64,000 nt of DNA, taken from Neospora caninum Liverpool (lineage: Eukaryota; Apicomplexa; Conoidasida; Eucoccidiorida; Sarcocystidae). Shown in pieces: positions 1 through 11,093 of this stretch (positions within the stretch are counted from its first letter, which is position 1; each line of letters begins with the position of its first letter). The stretch spans positions 1,736,001 to 1,800,000 of the forward strand of contig NC_018398.1 of the NCBI RefSeq assembly GCF_000208865.1, written 5' to 3'. The position numbers and the translations under genes were made by a program. A model generated the notes under the pieces. The model made no database searches and was not told the DNA's origin. It worked only from the letters and a program-made list of their open reading frames with translations.

Positions 1-1
1 A

Positions 2-160
2 ATCTGTAACAACCCAAAGAGCAGTTCTAATGGCTCGGGCACTCCACAGGCTGCTCCGAAAAAAGGAGTCACGGGGCGACTCTCTCGGTTCCTGCACCCT
101 CTGAGCTCTCAGCGAGAGCGGAGCTTTTCTCAGGATACGCAGGCGTCTTTCCCGGCGTAG
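2..160 (+). CDS. 3' end of a truncated gene (last exon, partial)
   Basis: The frame is open from the first bases of the window to a TAG at 158-160, giving 52 residues. The product is rich in Ser, Gly, Pro and Gln with a short basic-hydrophobic patch (GRLSRFLHPLSS), which looks more like the end of a coccidian low-complexity protein than random DNA. No domain is visible and the start lies outside the window. The other two forward frames are broken by stops here. It could still be untranslated sequence that happens to be open. Confidence 0.4.
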   Translation: MCNNPKSSSNGSGTPQAAPKKGVTGRLSRFLHPLSSQRERSFSQDTQASFPA

Positions 161-1137
161 ATCCCGAGCTCTCTCCCCCCGAAGGCATGGATGGAGGGGA
201 GGAAAGCGCGCAAAGGGTCCAGTGAAGCATGGAAGCTGGTCGGACTTCCAGTGCTGAATTATGGAATAGTTCTCAAGAGCGGACGATGTGTTCCACGGGC
301 ACAAGAGAGACTCGCGATCGGTGCGGAAACCAGGACGGCTCCTAGAAGCCAACTGTCTGTTGACGTGTCGCAGTCAAACTACCGTCTCGCGTTCTGATTC
401 TTTTCGCACATTGGGAGTAGACGGCACTTCATAAAGGGAACGGAATGTTTGGTACGGAAAATGAGCTTTGGTGGTTTATCTCAGTTTCTTGCTTGAAGCA
501 GCGTGTGTGACCTGCACTAAGGTGCTGATGCTAAACCACCGTCTGGTGTTCAGATGCCTCCAGTGCTTCTTGGCTACATTTCCATTTTGTATTAATCTCT
601 TGGAGCTGTATTAGCAACTATAGTCTGGGTCCGCGGCTCGGCCACAACGTGCAAGAGGAGAAATCACACCAGCAATTTTGGCACCAACCTGCCAGCTGTT
701 TAACCACCTCGGGGTCTGTGAAAATGAGAGGAATCGACTATGTCGCGAATTTTGCCGATCCACAAAAAAATCTTCCACTACCCCACAAGCAAAGTGCCCC
801 GTGTTTCACGGTGCTCACGAAGAGAGTGAAAAGAGTACCTCCGCGGCGAACAACAAACGTGGCGAACAGCTGGAACTCGTGCGCCTGGCATCAGTGCTTT
901 CACTCTCTTGAGTCTGCATGCTTCCTGGTGGAAAAACCACAGCCCCTTGCCTTCTGTGGCTGATCTCGTCATTCCAGAAAACTCCTGGTACCTCCTCAGG
1001 ATACTCAAAACGTTTGGGCCGGATTTTCTTGCAGTCGGCGCATTGGTCAATGCTGCGTCGAGCGACGCTCCTCCGTGTACCTCTCAATCTTCTCCGTCCC
1101 GTGCCCGGCATTTGATTCTGTGGAGACGCACCCCCCG
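161..1137. other. No gene recognised; convergent 3' flanks
   Basis: This stretch lies between the plus-strand frame ending at 160 and the minus-strand gene ending at 1138, so it most likely holds the two 3' untranslated regions. Open frames here are short, overlap on several frames and show no recognisable motif. I see no repeat or RNA gene. Confidence 0.5.
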
Positions 1138-2325
1138 CTACCTTCGAGACGCGTATCTTCTCGATGGACGTCTCGCTCTCCTGTACGTGCTTCCGTCTCT
1201 ACGATTCACTTGAATGGTCTCCCGACCCTCCTCGGCATCGGACCCACAACAGCAGCAACAGCAACAACAGCAACAACATGGGCACTCGCCTTCGGAGTCA
1301 GCATCTTGTTTCCCTTCCTCTTTTCGGCCGTGAGCGTCTGTTTTCCTTCGTGGCTTACTCGGCCGACCTCCTCGCTCTGTCTGCTCCCCATGAGCACTGC
1401 TCCTTGTGGAAGAGACCGGATCCTTCGAGTGGTCTTTACTGCTGCCGTGAGCACTGCGTGTGTCACCATGAGTCGTACTGTGTTGTGCGTGGTCTCTGCC
1501 GACAGATCGATGGCTACGTTTCGTTTCACTCGTGTTGCACTCGTCGTCACTCAGAGAAATGCAGCTCTGCATCGACAGGCCTGTGTGGAGTGCGTCCCTG
1601 TCTCTCGGTAAACCGCGAGAAAAGGAGCCAAAGTATCCGTCTTCAGCGTCGTCATCCGTGCCAAAGTGACGGAACCCGACACTCTGAGATCCCGCCCGAT
1701 GAGGGTCTCCGTTGCCCTCGGTCCCGAGTCGTGTCGGCTCATTTCCCCTTTTGTCCGTTGTCCCTTTCATCGAGAAGTTGAATAAGCTTTTCAGTCTCGA
1801 CTTTGGTTGCTCCTTGGCCCTTGGCTTCTGAAGCACGATCGGGGGGGAGTTGTCCAGTGAAAACCGCATCTCGGGGTTCAACAGCCCCCGACCCCTGGCG
1901 ATCTCGGGGCCCCGACTGGCAAGGAAGGCGGCGCCGGGGCTGGGAATGAACATCGAAGTATCATCGTCATCATCCTCGTAAAAGCCCGGATATTTCGAAC
2001 CCAGAACTGCACACCCATTGCCCAGTCGTTCTCCTTGGTCGTCGGTTGAAGACTGCGTCGCTGGGATCTGAGAGTCCGTGTATCCTCCGTTAGCGTCCGC
2101 CTTCGTGGACACGCTGCTGTCCTCAGCAGCCTGTCCTAAAGGAAGTCCGTGGCTCTGAAACGCCTTCTGCTTGTCATCATGAGCTGAAGCATACTTGGTT
2201 CTATCGCCGGGAACGCTCAGAGTCGCGACGGTGTTCGCAGTGCTGCTACCACGCCCTCGACCTCGATTAGAGGCCGTTTCTCTGACGGCCGCAGCGGTGT
2301 CGCCGCTCTCTTGCCTTGGAGCCAT
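1138..2325 (-). CDS. Hypothetical charged protein with an eleven-cysteine run
   Basis: A 395-residue single-exon reading. I do not recognise the family. The N-terminal half is hydrophilic with an acidic patch (FYEDDDDDTSM), followed by a Ser/Pro segment. The middle has an SLSDDE motif resembling a casein kinase 2 site, then a His/Ser/Lys/Arg-rich low-complexity region. Near the C-terminus Cys348-Pro is followed by eleven consecutive cysteines (about 350-360), then an acidic stretch and a very basic tail (RRARRPSRRYASRR). A cysteine cluster beside basic residues in a protein without a signal peptide could be S-acylated and membrane-anchored, for example at the inner membrane complex; that is inference. 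The frame stays open upstream to 3006, but the upstream part reads like untranslated sequence, so I chose the ATG at 2325, which has G at -3 and +4. An earlier start is possible. Confidence 0.65.
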   Translation of the reverse strand: MAPRQESGDTAAAVRETASNRGRGRGSSTANTVATLSVPGDRTKYASAHDDKQKAFQSHGLPLGQAAEDSSVSTKADANGGYTDSQIPATQSSTDDQGERLGNGCAVLGSKYPGFYEDDDDDTSMFIPSPGAAFLASRGPEIARGRGLLNPEMRFSLDNSPPIVLQKPRAKEQPKSRLKSLFNFSMKGTTDKRGNEPTRLGTEGNGDPHRAGSQSVGFRHFGTDDDAEDGYFGSFSRGLPRDRDALHTGLSMQSCISLSDDECNTSETKRSHRSVGRDHAQHSTTHGDTRSAHGSSKDHSKDPVSSTRSSAHGEQTERGGRPSKPRRKTDAHGRKEEGKQDADSEGECPCCCCCCCCCCCGSDAEEGRETIQVNRRDGSTYRRARRPSRRYASRR

Positions 2326-5300
2326 CGCATGCACCGGCAACGCAATAAAAAGTGGGGGGGCGCTGCATGGCGCAGCAAAATCGGTGTAACGAGGAACGCT
2401 CGGCGGGCGGCGACAACCGCTGTCGGTGGAAAAACGATTTCTTGGTCTACGAAAGAGAGGCTGCCGAGAAGAGGAGGCAGACGAGGGAGAGCGAGAAAGC
2501 GAAGAGGCGGGAAGAACCAGCGAAGCGTCCGACACAAGAGACGGACAAGAGGCATGAAAACGTGCGGGCGAACCTGCGGAGGAAACAGCGTCGGCGCAAC
2601 AGGGACACAACGAGGCACGGGAAGAAACAGCGCAATGCGTCCCGCGGGTTTTTTTCTCCCTCGGAGAGGGAGAGTCCAAACGCTCCATGGCCTGCGAGCC
2701 TGCGTCTGACCTCGAAAGGCCACCGGGATCCGCACGCGGCGGTCTTCCGGCGTTTTCCGACTCCCTACACTGCCTTAGACGAGACGGGCGGGAAGACGAC
2801 GGAGACAGACAGACAGACAGAATCAGTCGCTGGGGCTGGTGCGGCCGGTCCATTCGGATCTGGAGAGCCTGGACACCGCCGCCGAGACGGAGACAAAACC
2901 CATCCCTGTGCAGAAACGCCCGCTTCGCTTGTGCAGGCTCTACTGGCATGTTCACTCCAGAAGGCTCGGGAGCAAACAAGTCCCTCCGATCTGGGTGGCA
3001 GCACACGAGTCGACAACTTGGTTCGCGGATGGGTGCACGCAGGCGAGAATGAAAACGTGAGCAACCGTGGGTTGCTGTGTCCTTGCTGGCCGCGTGAGGC
3101 TAAAAAGGCGTATCGAGAACAGCACACAGGCGCTTCGATCCAGGCCTGCACTTCGGGTCTCCCCCAAACGATCTCTGCTGCAGCCGCATGCAGTTCTTCT
3201 GCCGAAAAGGCAGAGTGTGGTAGCTGAGCAGAATCACACTTTCGTGGTGAAAAACCTGGTGTCGACGCCGCGGAGCTCCTGCATGCGGCCTTTGTCTGGG
3301 CTGCGTGTCCGCTTCGTCGGCAAGCAGAGGGGCGGGAACGCCCGCTGGTCGACAGGGACCGGCTCAGGCGCGTTTTCAGACTCGGACGGCGCTCGCGTGA
3401 GGATCTCTGAGGGCAGGGAAGGAGACAAAAGTCGTGACGCTGCAGCACAGAAAAACCGCCGGAGGAAGCCGGCAAAGGAGGACTGCTCCGGAGGCAGACG
3501 CGCCGAGAAGCCTTGAGGTCGCTCATAGGAGAAAAGGCGGGAGGCGCTTGAGAAGAGCGATGCGGCGAAGGCGGACGGCCGATGAACGAAACGGATCGGC
3601 AGCACAAGACGAACAGAAGAGGAACAAAAGTTGACGACAAAACTCGAGACGAGCCGGTTCCAGATATGGCCAGGCTGAAAGAGCAGGTGAGAGACCAAGA
3701 CACGGCACAATGCGGGGCAAAGAGTACAAGAGGATCGAAAGCGTACAGGCAAGAACAAAGAGGATGACGGAGTCGGGAACGGCAGGGACCGCAACGGATG
3801 AGACGGCAGCGGCATCCGCGTGCATACGCAGCCGCGCCCCGTCAAATCTTGGATGATTTCGGATGCGTCTGGCCGCTTTCTTCCCCACAATCAAAACAAA
3901 AAAGACACGGCCCCTCAAGGGGTTCCTGAAGGATCTGACGAATGGAGTGCTTGAGAGGGAATCACGTTTCCCGGAGCTGTGCTGCGGATATACATACTGT
4001 GCTTTCAAATTTTCGTTTCGGTTCGTGTCAGCCAAGAGCGCGGCTTCTCTGCTGAAGTGGAAGAAGGTCAGAGACGATGCACAGAAAGACTGACACTCTG
4101 CACGCACGATGTCAGGGGCGTGGAAAATGCGGGAATTGGAGGTACGTTCTGATCTCAGTCACGTGGTCTGCTGGGTACCAGTTCCGGCTCGCTGAGAGAG
4201 GAAGGAACGGAGCAGAGGAGCAAGACCTATTCAGTTGTCTTATGCGCTGGTCTCAGATACGGACGTCCGGAAGAAAAAGACACGAAAGAAAAAAGGAATC
4301 CCGATGTTCTCTCCGTTAGTCGAGCCTGGGTTCTTCACACTATCGCACGACTTTGCAGTGAAGCATCGACGTACCAGCGTTTCCCCACTCCTCGAGCCTA
4401 ATGTGTCCCTTGTCACCGAACAGTAAAGAATACATGCCTAGTTTTGGACACATGCAGCGGTATGCACAAGTTGCTCAGGAGCAAAGGAGGATTGAGCTGC
4501 GTCAGAGAGCACGCGAGCAGTAGACTCAATTTGGAGCGCAAGAGAACTAGGGAAAGAAGGCGAGGTGTTTCGAATGATCAGCGCCATCTATAGCACCTTT
4601 TCCTCGCTCGATGTGGCGCCTCTCGTCCTGAAAAAAGAGTCTCAATTCTTTAAAAGCATACAGGATGATTAACAGAAACCTCCAACAGACCACGAGCGCT
4701 ATTGCAGATTTCCTCTGAAGGCCAAAGCCGGGAACCTTCCGGGGCTTCTGGCTCAGAACTAAGCGGCACTGCAGAAGTCATCGCCAAAAAACAGACCACG
4801 GTGCGAAAGCGGCGAAATACGTAAAGCAGAAACGAAGACAGTGAGAAGGGAAAATTGAAGGTCCGAGTGACCAACCTTTGCTGGGTGGAGCGAGCGGAAA
4901 GGAACAGCGAGACGTTCCATGGCGCTTCCACCAACCAGAAAGCTAGACCGGAACACGCAGAATTTCAAAGAAAAGAGAAATGAAACAGACTCACGAGCGT
5001 GCCGTTCAACGGGTGATATCTCGTGCGAAAAAAAGACGGTCCCTGGGACAGCTGGAAAAGAGTCGGTCTGCTGAAGCTCCACTGGAAAGGCGGGGCCGCG
5101 AAAAAGCGGTGCGCCCGAGCATCACTCCACGTACGATAGATAACAGTCCTTTTCATCTGCATATCCCAACACATTAAAATGGTAGAATGTTGGGGACTCC
5201 GAAGAACCGCATTTTTCCTGTAAGAGTGCACACGTGCGGCCAACCCAACCGCTGGGTGAGTTGCTGCTCTCAGCCGGATGCGTGGGGCCAGGAAAAGGAA

Positions 5301-8300
5301 GTTCACGGGCAGTACAGGGAATTTCCCTGGGAAGGACAAGGGGCGATGTGGACCACCATATCGATAAAAAATCGAGGCAAGAAACGAGGAAGAAGACTCG
5401 GTGGAAAGCTATTCCTGCTCGTGTTTTGCAAAAGGGACTCTAACTTCCATGTTGACAACGCAACTGTGTCCCGTTGCCTCGACGAGCGGTCGACGAAACG
5501 ATTTGAGCTGCCGACTGTCTCTCAGTGGCCGCTAGACGGGCACAAGCTGTGGTGACTGTCGAGTCACCTACAAGAACACCGCTCAAGCACTTTTGGTGCT
5601 ATCTAAGTGGTCTTTAGGACGTTCTCTTCTAACTCTGGTGTAACTTGATCCACGGGATGCCAAGGAGTTTATCACAACACACCCAGTAGTTGAAGCATAC
5701 CGGTGGTGTAAGTTTTATCGATACTGAACATGTTCCCAGGCGCAGAGCGGAATCTTAGATGGTACGAACTGTGCAAACGCATGAATAACTGTAGTGGAAT
5801 CAGATGGAGATCAACGGAACCAAAGAAAAATAGGTATGCTGTCGTCCCTTTGCCCGTTCATTCTACAGAGAAGTGGACATGTCTCAGCATCAGACAGCGA
5901 GTGAGCTAATCGTGAACGGGTTCGGCTCCGATCCAGAGAGGTCTCCATCTAATATGAGGATGAAAGTTCACTTCCAATTGTTTCATAGACACGCTTGGGG
6001 TACTTCCTGTAGATAGAGGGCTTTCCCAGTACAAGTTGGGTCGAGTCCTACGTTTTGGGGTGGGGTGAGGGTGTTCCGGCGGGTCCGCTAGGAACCGAAA
6101 ACAACGAACGGTACTGAACGAGTACAACGCAAATAACAATCTAGCATGAGTAGCGAACAGCTCGAATGAAAATGAACTCCAAGCGCCCTCTTTTACAGAT
6201 GCAAAAGCGGCAAGAAGGGATGCTCCTACAACCCTTGGTAAAGCTACCGTAAAGCTCGCTCTTCTGGTACCGTCGGTGCTGGCTCATGTTGCAAGCATGA
6301 CGCTTCTTCTTGTGGACAACATTTCACAATAAGTGTGCAGTAAGGCACTTGACATATGACGCAGTAGTGGATCAGGATGATGGTGGAGCAATCTGCATGA
6401 AGTAGCTAGTTCCTCCCTCCTTCGAAGCTCTAGGCCGGGGAGTGAGTACGGATGCACAAATTTTGCGGCAAACTGTTGCCGGCAACGCAGACGACAACAG
6501 TTTGTAAGAACGATCTTTGTTGGTGATGCCAGGCCTCGGTACAGATGCGCCGAGGCTGAACCGAAGTTCTCGTGAACAGATCAGATGTGCTTTGATTCAG
6601 AGTAGGCGTTGATGTCCGGCTGCGAAGGGAACCCACCCAGTTTGGGAGGTGGATAGAAGCGCCCTAACTACTATCTGTGCAAACAACAGGCAGGTTTTTC
6701 CCGGTTGTTTTTCCCGCTGTTCACCTGGCACGGATGTTCAGTGGGCGAAGTCTGTTGCCTGTACCTTGCACAGAGGATGAGCTCGTGGAGGTCTTCAGGT
6801 GCTCTGTCTGCTGGGGCGACACATACATCTGTTGAGGAGGGAGCTTCTGAAAGAGACGCGCGCTACCTTCTTCTCATCGTCGTATTTTCTTGACTGTCAA
6901 GAAGTTTTCGTTCTCGTCATTTTTCACTCTTTCAAACAGTGTTAAAAAAAAACCGTAGGGGACAGCAGCGTTCCACATCCCCCCCACCGCACCCCTGGCG
7001 TTTGGGAGGCTATCGTAACTGCATTGCACTTCAGGCGTTGGGGAGGCTATCGTAACTGCATTGCACTTCAGGCGTTGGGGAGGCTCTTGTAACTGCAGTG
7101 GTTTAGAGTGGCAGTTGTACATATCTGGTGCACATCCTCTGGTTATGCAAAAGCTCAGTTCTTGATTGTACGAGGTAGAGGGTGTTACGGTTGCACTATC
7201 ATTAGTAATCCTTCTGTTGGATGTTATTGCGTAGTGCCGCATGCTTGGTGGCATTCTTTTAAGTGACACTCTGCTTCGGTCCTCCCCTCTGTCTTGTCCC
7301 GTGGCCAAACACCATCCAGCAATGAATTCGCTGCCCTGAGTGTTGGTGCATGCCCGATCGATTGCCTCTGTAGCACGCTAGGGTGGCCATCGGTACGGCG
7401 GGATACACCAGCTACAGTTAACAGATCGGCATTGACGGAAGCTTGGACGCACCAAACGTTTCAGCACTTCCTTGTGTGGCACACATCGTGCTTGAATGAT
7501 CTGATGATTTTGGCACGACGAGCCGTTATGCCCATATGCGGTAGCGTAAACGGCTCTCCAACCGCGGAACAGGTGCTCCTCGTGTGACAAAAAGCCTTCC
7601 TGGGGAAGACTACACAGTTCGTGCCTCACAGGAAAAAGCCACAACGAAGCCACGGCAGTACTCTCGATCTGAGAGAACCCAGGTTTCGGTTTTCCAGAGT
7701 TCGCCACAGAGCTGCTTTTTAAGAGAATCGACTGGTTGCAACAAGACAGATTCGAGTCACAAATCAGAAACGAAATATTACACAGCCACGTGGACAGCAC
7801 GCCGAAGGTATCACTTACCTTTCTACCACAGGATCAGCTTCTGATGTAATGCCTGGACCGCCAAGTGTAAGCAATGCAGAGAAATAAACCGCCACACAGC
7901 CAGTGTTACCGTGCACTGGCTTTATACGTCGCCGCGGAACCACAGCACAGGAAGTCAAGGCACACAGTGTGTCACCCGCTGTTCTGCAAATCGCAGACAT
8001 AAATTGTTCCCGAAAGAACTTTCGGGCAGGACCGTATATTAGCGGATTCCCGAGAGAAGACACGGAAGATGGATGCACACAAATTGCACAGAGAGGGCGC
8101 TGGCGGCGTAGTCGAGAAGCATCGAGAATTCCGCGAGCACGTTGTCTTCACACGGTTCGGTGGAACACATCATTTGGTGCCAAGTCCACTAAAAAGCTTC
8201 CCGCAGAAGGCGAAAACTCCAAGTTTGTGCGTGCGTTTGGACAATTGCCTATGACCAGTTACTTCGGTCTTGGGTGTCCCATATCCAATGTCGGCGATGA

Positions 8301-8329
8301 TTCGAAGACTACACACTGTGTGCGTCCAA
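2326..8329. other. Long gene-poor stretch, 5' flank of the minus-strand gene
   Basis: The part next to 2325 (to about 4100) is pyrimidine-rich on the minus strand and probably holds the 5' untranslated region and promoter of the poly-cysteine gene. From about 4100 to 8330 I find only short open frames on all frames, without splice-linked continuity or recognisable motifs. The exception is the 37-bp tandem repeat at 6997-7107. No RNA gene was recognised. Confidence 0.5.
6997..7107. repeat. 37-bp tandem repeat, three copies
   Basis: Three head-to-tail copies with a 37-bp period begin with GGCGTT at 6997, 7034 and 7071. The first two are nearly identical and the third degenerates after the GGGGAGGCT block. 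It lies in intergenic sequence and shows no coding sense. Confidence 0.85.
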
Positions 8330-8692
8330 TACGCCCCTTGTCTTTTCTGTATTGTGCTTTTCATGACCATCATGGTAAGCGCATTAAGTATAGTGGTGTC
8401 CAGCGTATATTTGAAAAACCAATATTTGTATACAAGCTGTACGAATATCATGATATTCACTTTGGTAGTCTCCTTCCTGATGTTTGCCTGTACGAAATAC
8501 TCAGGTCTATCTATTTAGATTAACGATAACGGATTTGGTAATGGTCGATTTGTACTTACTGGTATACATTTCAGTCATGTCATTGTTGGTGCTATCTTGG
8601 GATTCTTTAGTCAGAATATTTATAGCTCGCTGGTTACATACTTTCCAAGAAACTGTACAACTTTGAGCAAATGCAAAGGGGACATTATGTAA
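8330..8692 (+). pseudogene. cox3: Mitochondrial cytochrome c oxidase subunit III fragment (cox3), interrupted
   Basis: In one frame the sequence encodes hydrophobic segments (LFMTIMVSALSIVVSSVYL and IMIFTLVVSFLMFA), then FVLTGIHFSHVIVGAILGFF. The last segment carries the GxHFxHVxxG signature of subunit III, a multi-membrane component of cytochrome c oxidase. An in-frame TAG at 8516-8518 separates the two halves, and the frame then runs on to TAA at 8690-8692. There is no proper start and no targeting leader, so this is a dead nuclear copy rather than a working gene. Assignment of the first half to cox3 rests on frame continuity. Confidence 0.75.
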
Positions 8693-8795
8693 GATATTCT
8701 TGGAACCATTCACAATTTTATATCTCCATTTTGTCCGAGCAGTGTGGATAATGATCAACGTCACTTTCTAACTCTAAATTATATGCCGGTCGTAA

Positions 8796-8992
8796 GGTAC
8801 GCCGGGGATAACAGGTCAGATACTAGTGGGAGTTCTAATCGTCGGATGGTATCAGCACCTCCATGTCAGCTCATTAATCCCTTGTTACTGAACAAGATTC
8901 AGTTAGGAACGATAGGTCACCGTCAGATGTAATACGTGAGCTGGGTTAAGAACGTCTGGAGACAGTTTGTTCGCTATCTACCATTTAAAATC
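8796..8992 (+). pseudogene. Mitochondrial LSU rRNA fragment (peptidyl-transferase region)
   Basis: It contains conserved domain V landmarks in order: a GGTACGCCGGGGATAACAGG-like block, the ATCAGCACCTCCATGTC block, and then TACGTGAGCTGGGTTAAGAACGT followed by GAGACAGTTTG and GCTATCTACC. Compared from memory with the bacterial 23S core these match the region around 2440-2620, with the deletions expected of an apicomplexan mitochondrial rRNA piece. It is part of the nuclear insertion, so expression is not expected. Confidence 0.85.
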
Positions 8993-9079
8993 GTGTAAAT
9001 ATATTCAACAGAACTACAGTGTTCACGCTCATGGATTCAGTGTCTAGAACTACCCGGCACCCAATAACGATTCCGTCTT

Positions 9080-9340
9080 CCAGCTTCCAATTAAACTACA
9101 TATTAAAATTGGCAACGATGAACTAGTCTTAAACACACCGCTCGTCACGTCACAAAAGGACATCTTGATTTTAGACCGGTTGGTAAAGAATAGCACACCT
9201 AACACCAATTAAGTGAGTTAAATAATACATGGTTGAAGTGTGGGTTAGTTTCAATACCCATTGCAGAGCACTGGATTGGATACCCAGGGAACTGTGCTCC
9301 CATTCATAACAATCATAAGTCACCCAGGCATGCAATACCA
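9080..9340 (+). pseudogene. Mitochondrial SSU rRNA fragments
   Basis: AAACACACCGCTCGTCAC at about 9131-9148 corresponds to the decoding-site block near the 3' end of small-subunit rRNA. GGATTGGATACCCAGGGAAC at about 9275-9294 resembles the 790-loop block. The two lie in the reverse of the order in a continuous 16S molecule, as expected for separately encoded mitochondrial rRNA pieces. The ends are uncertain. Confidence 0.65.
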
Positions 9341-9405
9341 ATCAGCTAACAACAGAAGCTAGACTCCCTGTAACACATTATAAAGTGGGATCCTAGGTTT
9401 CTACA

Positions 9406-11093
9406 AACTACCATTTTTTCAGCCCCAATTCATCCCCGCTGCTTCTAGGTCACGTGGGGGAAAGCCCCGTTCACACACGTCTGATGAAGGTCGAACAAGC
9501 CCGAACCCTCCGCGCGCCTCCCCCTGCACACCACCAAGCCGTTGCGTCTGTCTGTCGCTCTCCCGATAAGTGCTCACAGCGTGGCCGACGAACAAGCCTC
9601 TGTTGTACGTCCTAGGGTGTGTTTCCGCTTTGCTAAATAAAGTTTCCTGTTTTCTAGTTTCGTTCTGCTTGCCTCTTCGTAACAACTGTTTCTCGCAGCT
9701 TTGAGTCCTCCGAAGACGGATACTCCGAGGGCGTCCGTTTCCCGTCTACTTTCTAGCGATCCTGATGGGTGTGAACAAAGTGGCTTTCTCTGCAAGAGGG
9801 CATCCGACACGGTTTTGACAAAGCTTATGACTAACACATCTTTTGTCACTGCGACTTCTGGAGAAAATAGGCGTGCTCCGGTGCAACTGCTCATTCTCGG
9901 GCAGAAATAAGGACTCTGCAGACAGGCAACACACATCTTCACCAGAGGTGTGTGGACGCTCCGGCAGGGGGGGCCGGGTTTGGTTAGCCCGGGAGGGTAA
10001 GAGAAGCCTTGCCTCTCCGCCACAGCTCAGACACCTCCCCCCAGGTTCTTTTCTCCAGCAAGACATATTAGGAACGGCCCTCTTCGCCAGGATGCTGTCG
10101 TGTTTTATGGATGCCAGGCGGATTTTCCTTTTCTCCCTCTATCTCACATGCTTTTTTCATGTGCTCTTAGTCTCTGTTCGAAGAACTTAGGTTCTTCTTC
10201 TCGGTTTAACAGTGCGTTTCGTGTCCGTCCGTTGTGCGCACAATGCCACGGGGTGTACATACTCCTGTTGGCAACGTCCCGTGTCTTGACGGTCGGACGA
10301 GGGGAGTGTTCCACGGACCAACCCTGCCGTTTTTTCCTTTTTCTCGCCACATTTCCCGGCAAATCAGCTAGTTCCATCCCATATAACCCACACGTTTACA
10401 TGATTCTGGCTCCTTAAAACCAGGACAGGTAGAACCTTGTCCTGCCCAGCCCCTCTCACGAGGTGTGGATAGCAGTGTGTCCGCGGTCTTTGTGCCCCTA
10501 CTGAGCAGTATCGGCGCCCCCTCTCCTGCCTCTCTTTTCCTTTCCCAGGGATGAGACGTTGATTTCCGTATGTCTTCCAAGTTCCTACCCAGGTAGGCGA
10601 GCGTGTACTCTAGTATCCGCCAGTATCCGTGGTTTTATGTGGTCCCTTGCTCGCCGAGTGTGTGTGTGTGTGTGGACACACGTAGCACGTGTGGCTACAC
10701 TAGCGGACACCACGCGTCTTACTCGCCCTATTCTCATATCTTGTGGTTCGGCGCTGGTTTTTTGCACTTCTGTCTCATGCTTAACTGCTGCCCTGTCGCA
10801 ACTAGTGTGCGCCATTGGAGCTGACCCCGTCATGGACTCGCAGCCTCTTTGGCGACACACTCAAATGAAACCAGCCAGACCCGAGTCTCGCGAGTTTGCC
10901 TCGGCCTCGTAATCGGCCCTTTCTGTTGCTGTGCATCGTCTGACCATCGCGTCAAGCCCGTTGTCAGTGTGTACTGAGAGAATGCCAATACTGTTTCGAA
11001 ACGCTATCTTTGGGTGTCTAATCGCTGCATTCGTTTTCTGAATTCGGCTCTCCGTGGCGCCTGAACAACAGCTACTTTTCCCCTCGTCGGGTT
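9406..11093. other. 5' flank of the ApiAP2 gene
   Basis: Composition returns to the nuclear norm. The stretch is pyrimidine-rich on the plus strand and carries a short TG run (about 10661-10676). It probably contains the promoter and a long 5' untranslated region of the gene starting at 11094. The open frames here are short and mutually overlapping. I see no splice-linked coding exon. Confidence 0.45.

Larger units (their letters stand above)
8330..9405. other. Nuclear insertion of rearranged mitochondrial DNA (NUMT mosaic)
   Basis: This segment is markedly AT-richer than its surroundings. It holds in succession a piece of mitochondrial cox3, a large-subunit rRNA core fragment and small-subunit rRNA fragments. 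Apicomplexan mitochondrial rRNAs are normally fragmented, and the Toxoplasma nuclear genome is known to carry many insertions of mitochondrial fragments (the REP elements). The boundaries are approximate: they mark where base composition and recognisable mitochondrial motifs stop. The flanks have ordinary nuclear composition and I see no terminal repeats. Confidence 0.85.

Noticed and set aside
2326..3006. N-terminal extension of the poly-cysteine protein to the start of the long open frame
   Set aside because: The extension reads like translated pyrimidine-rich leader (runs of Ser, Arg and Pro) with no domain. The ATG at 2325 has a better context.
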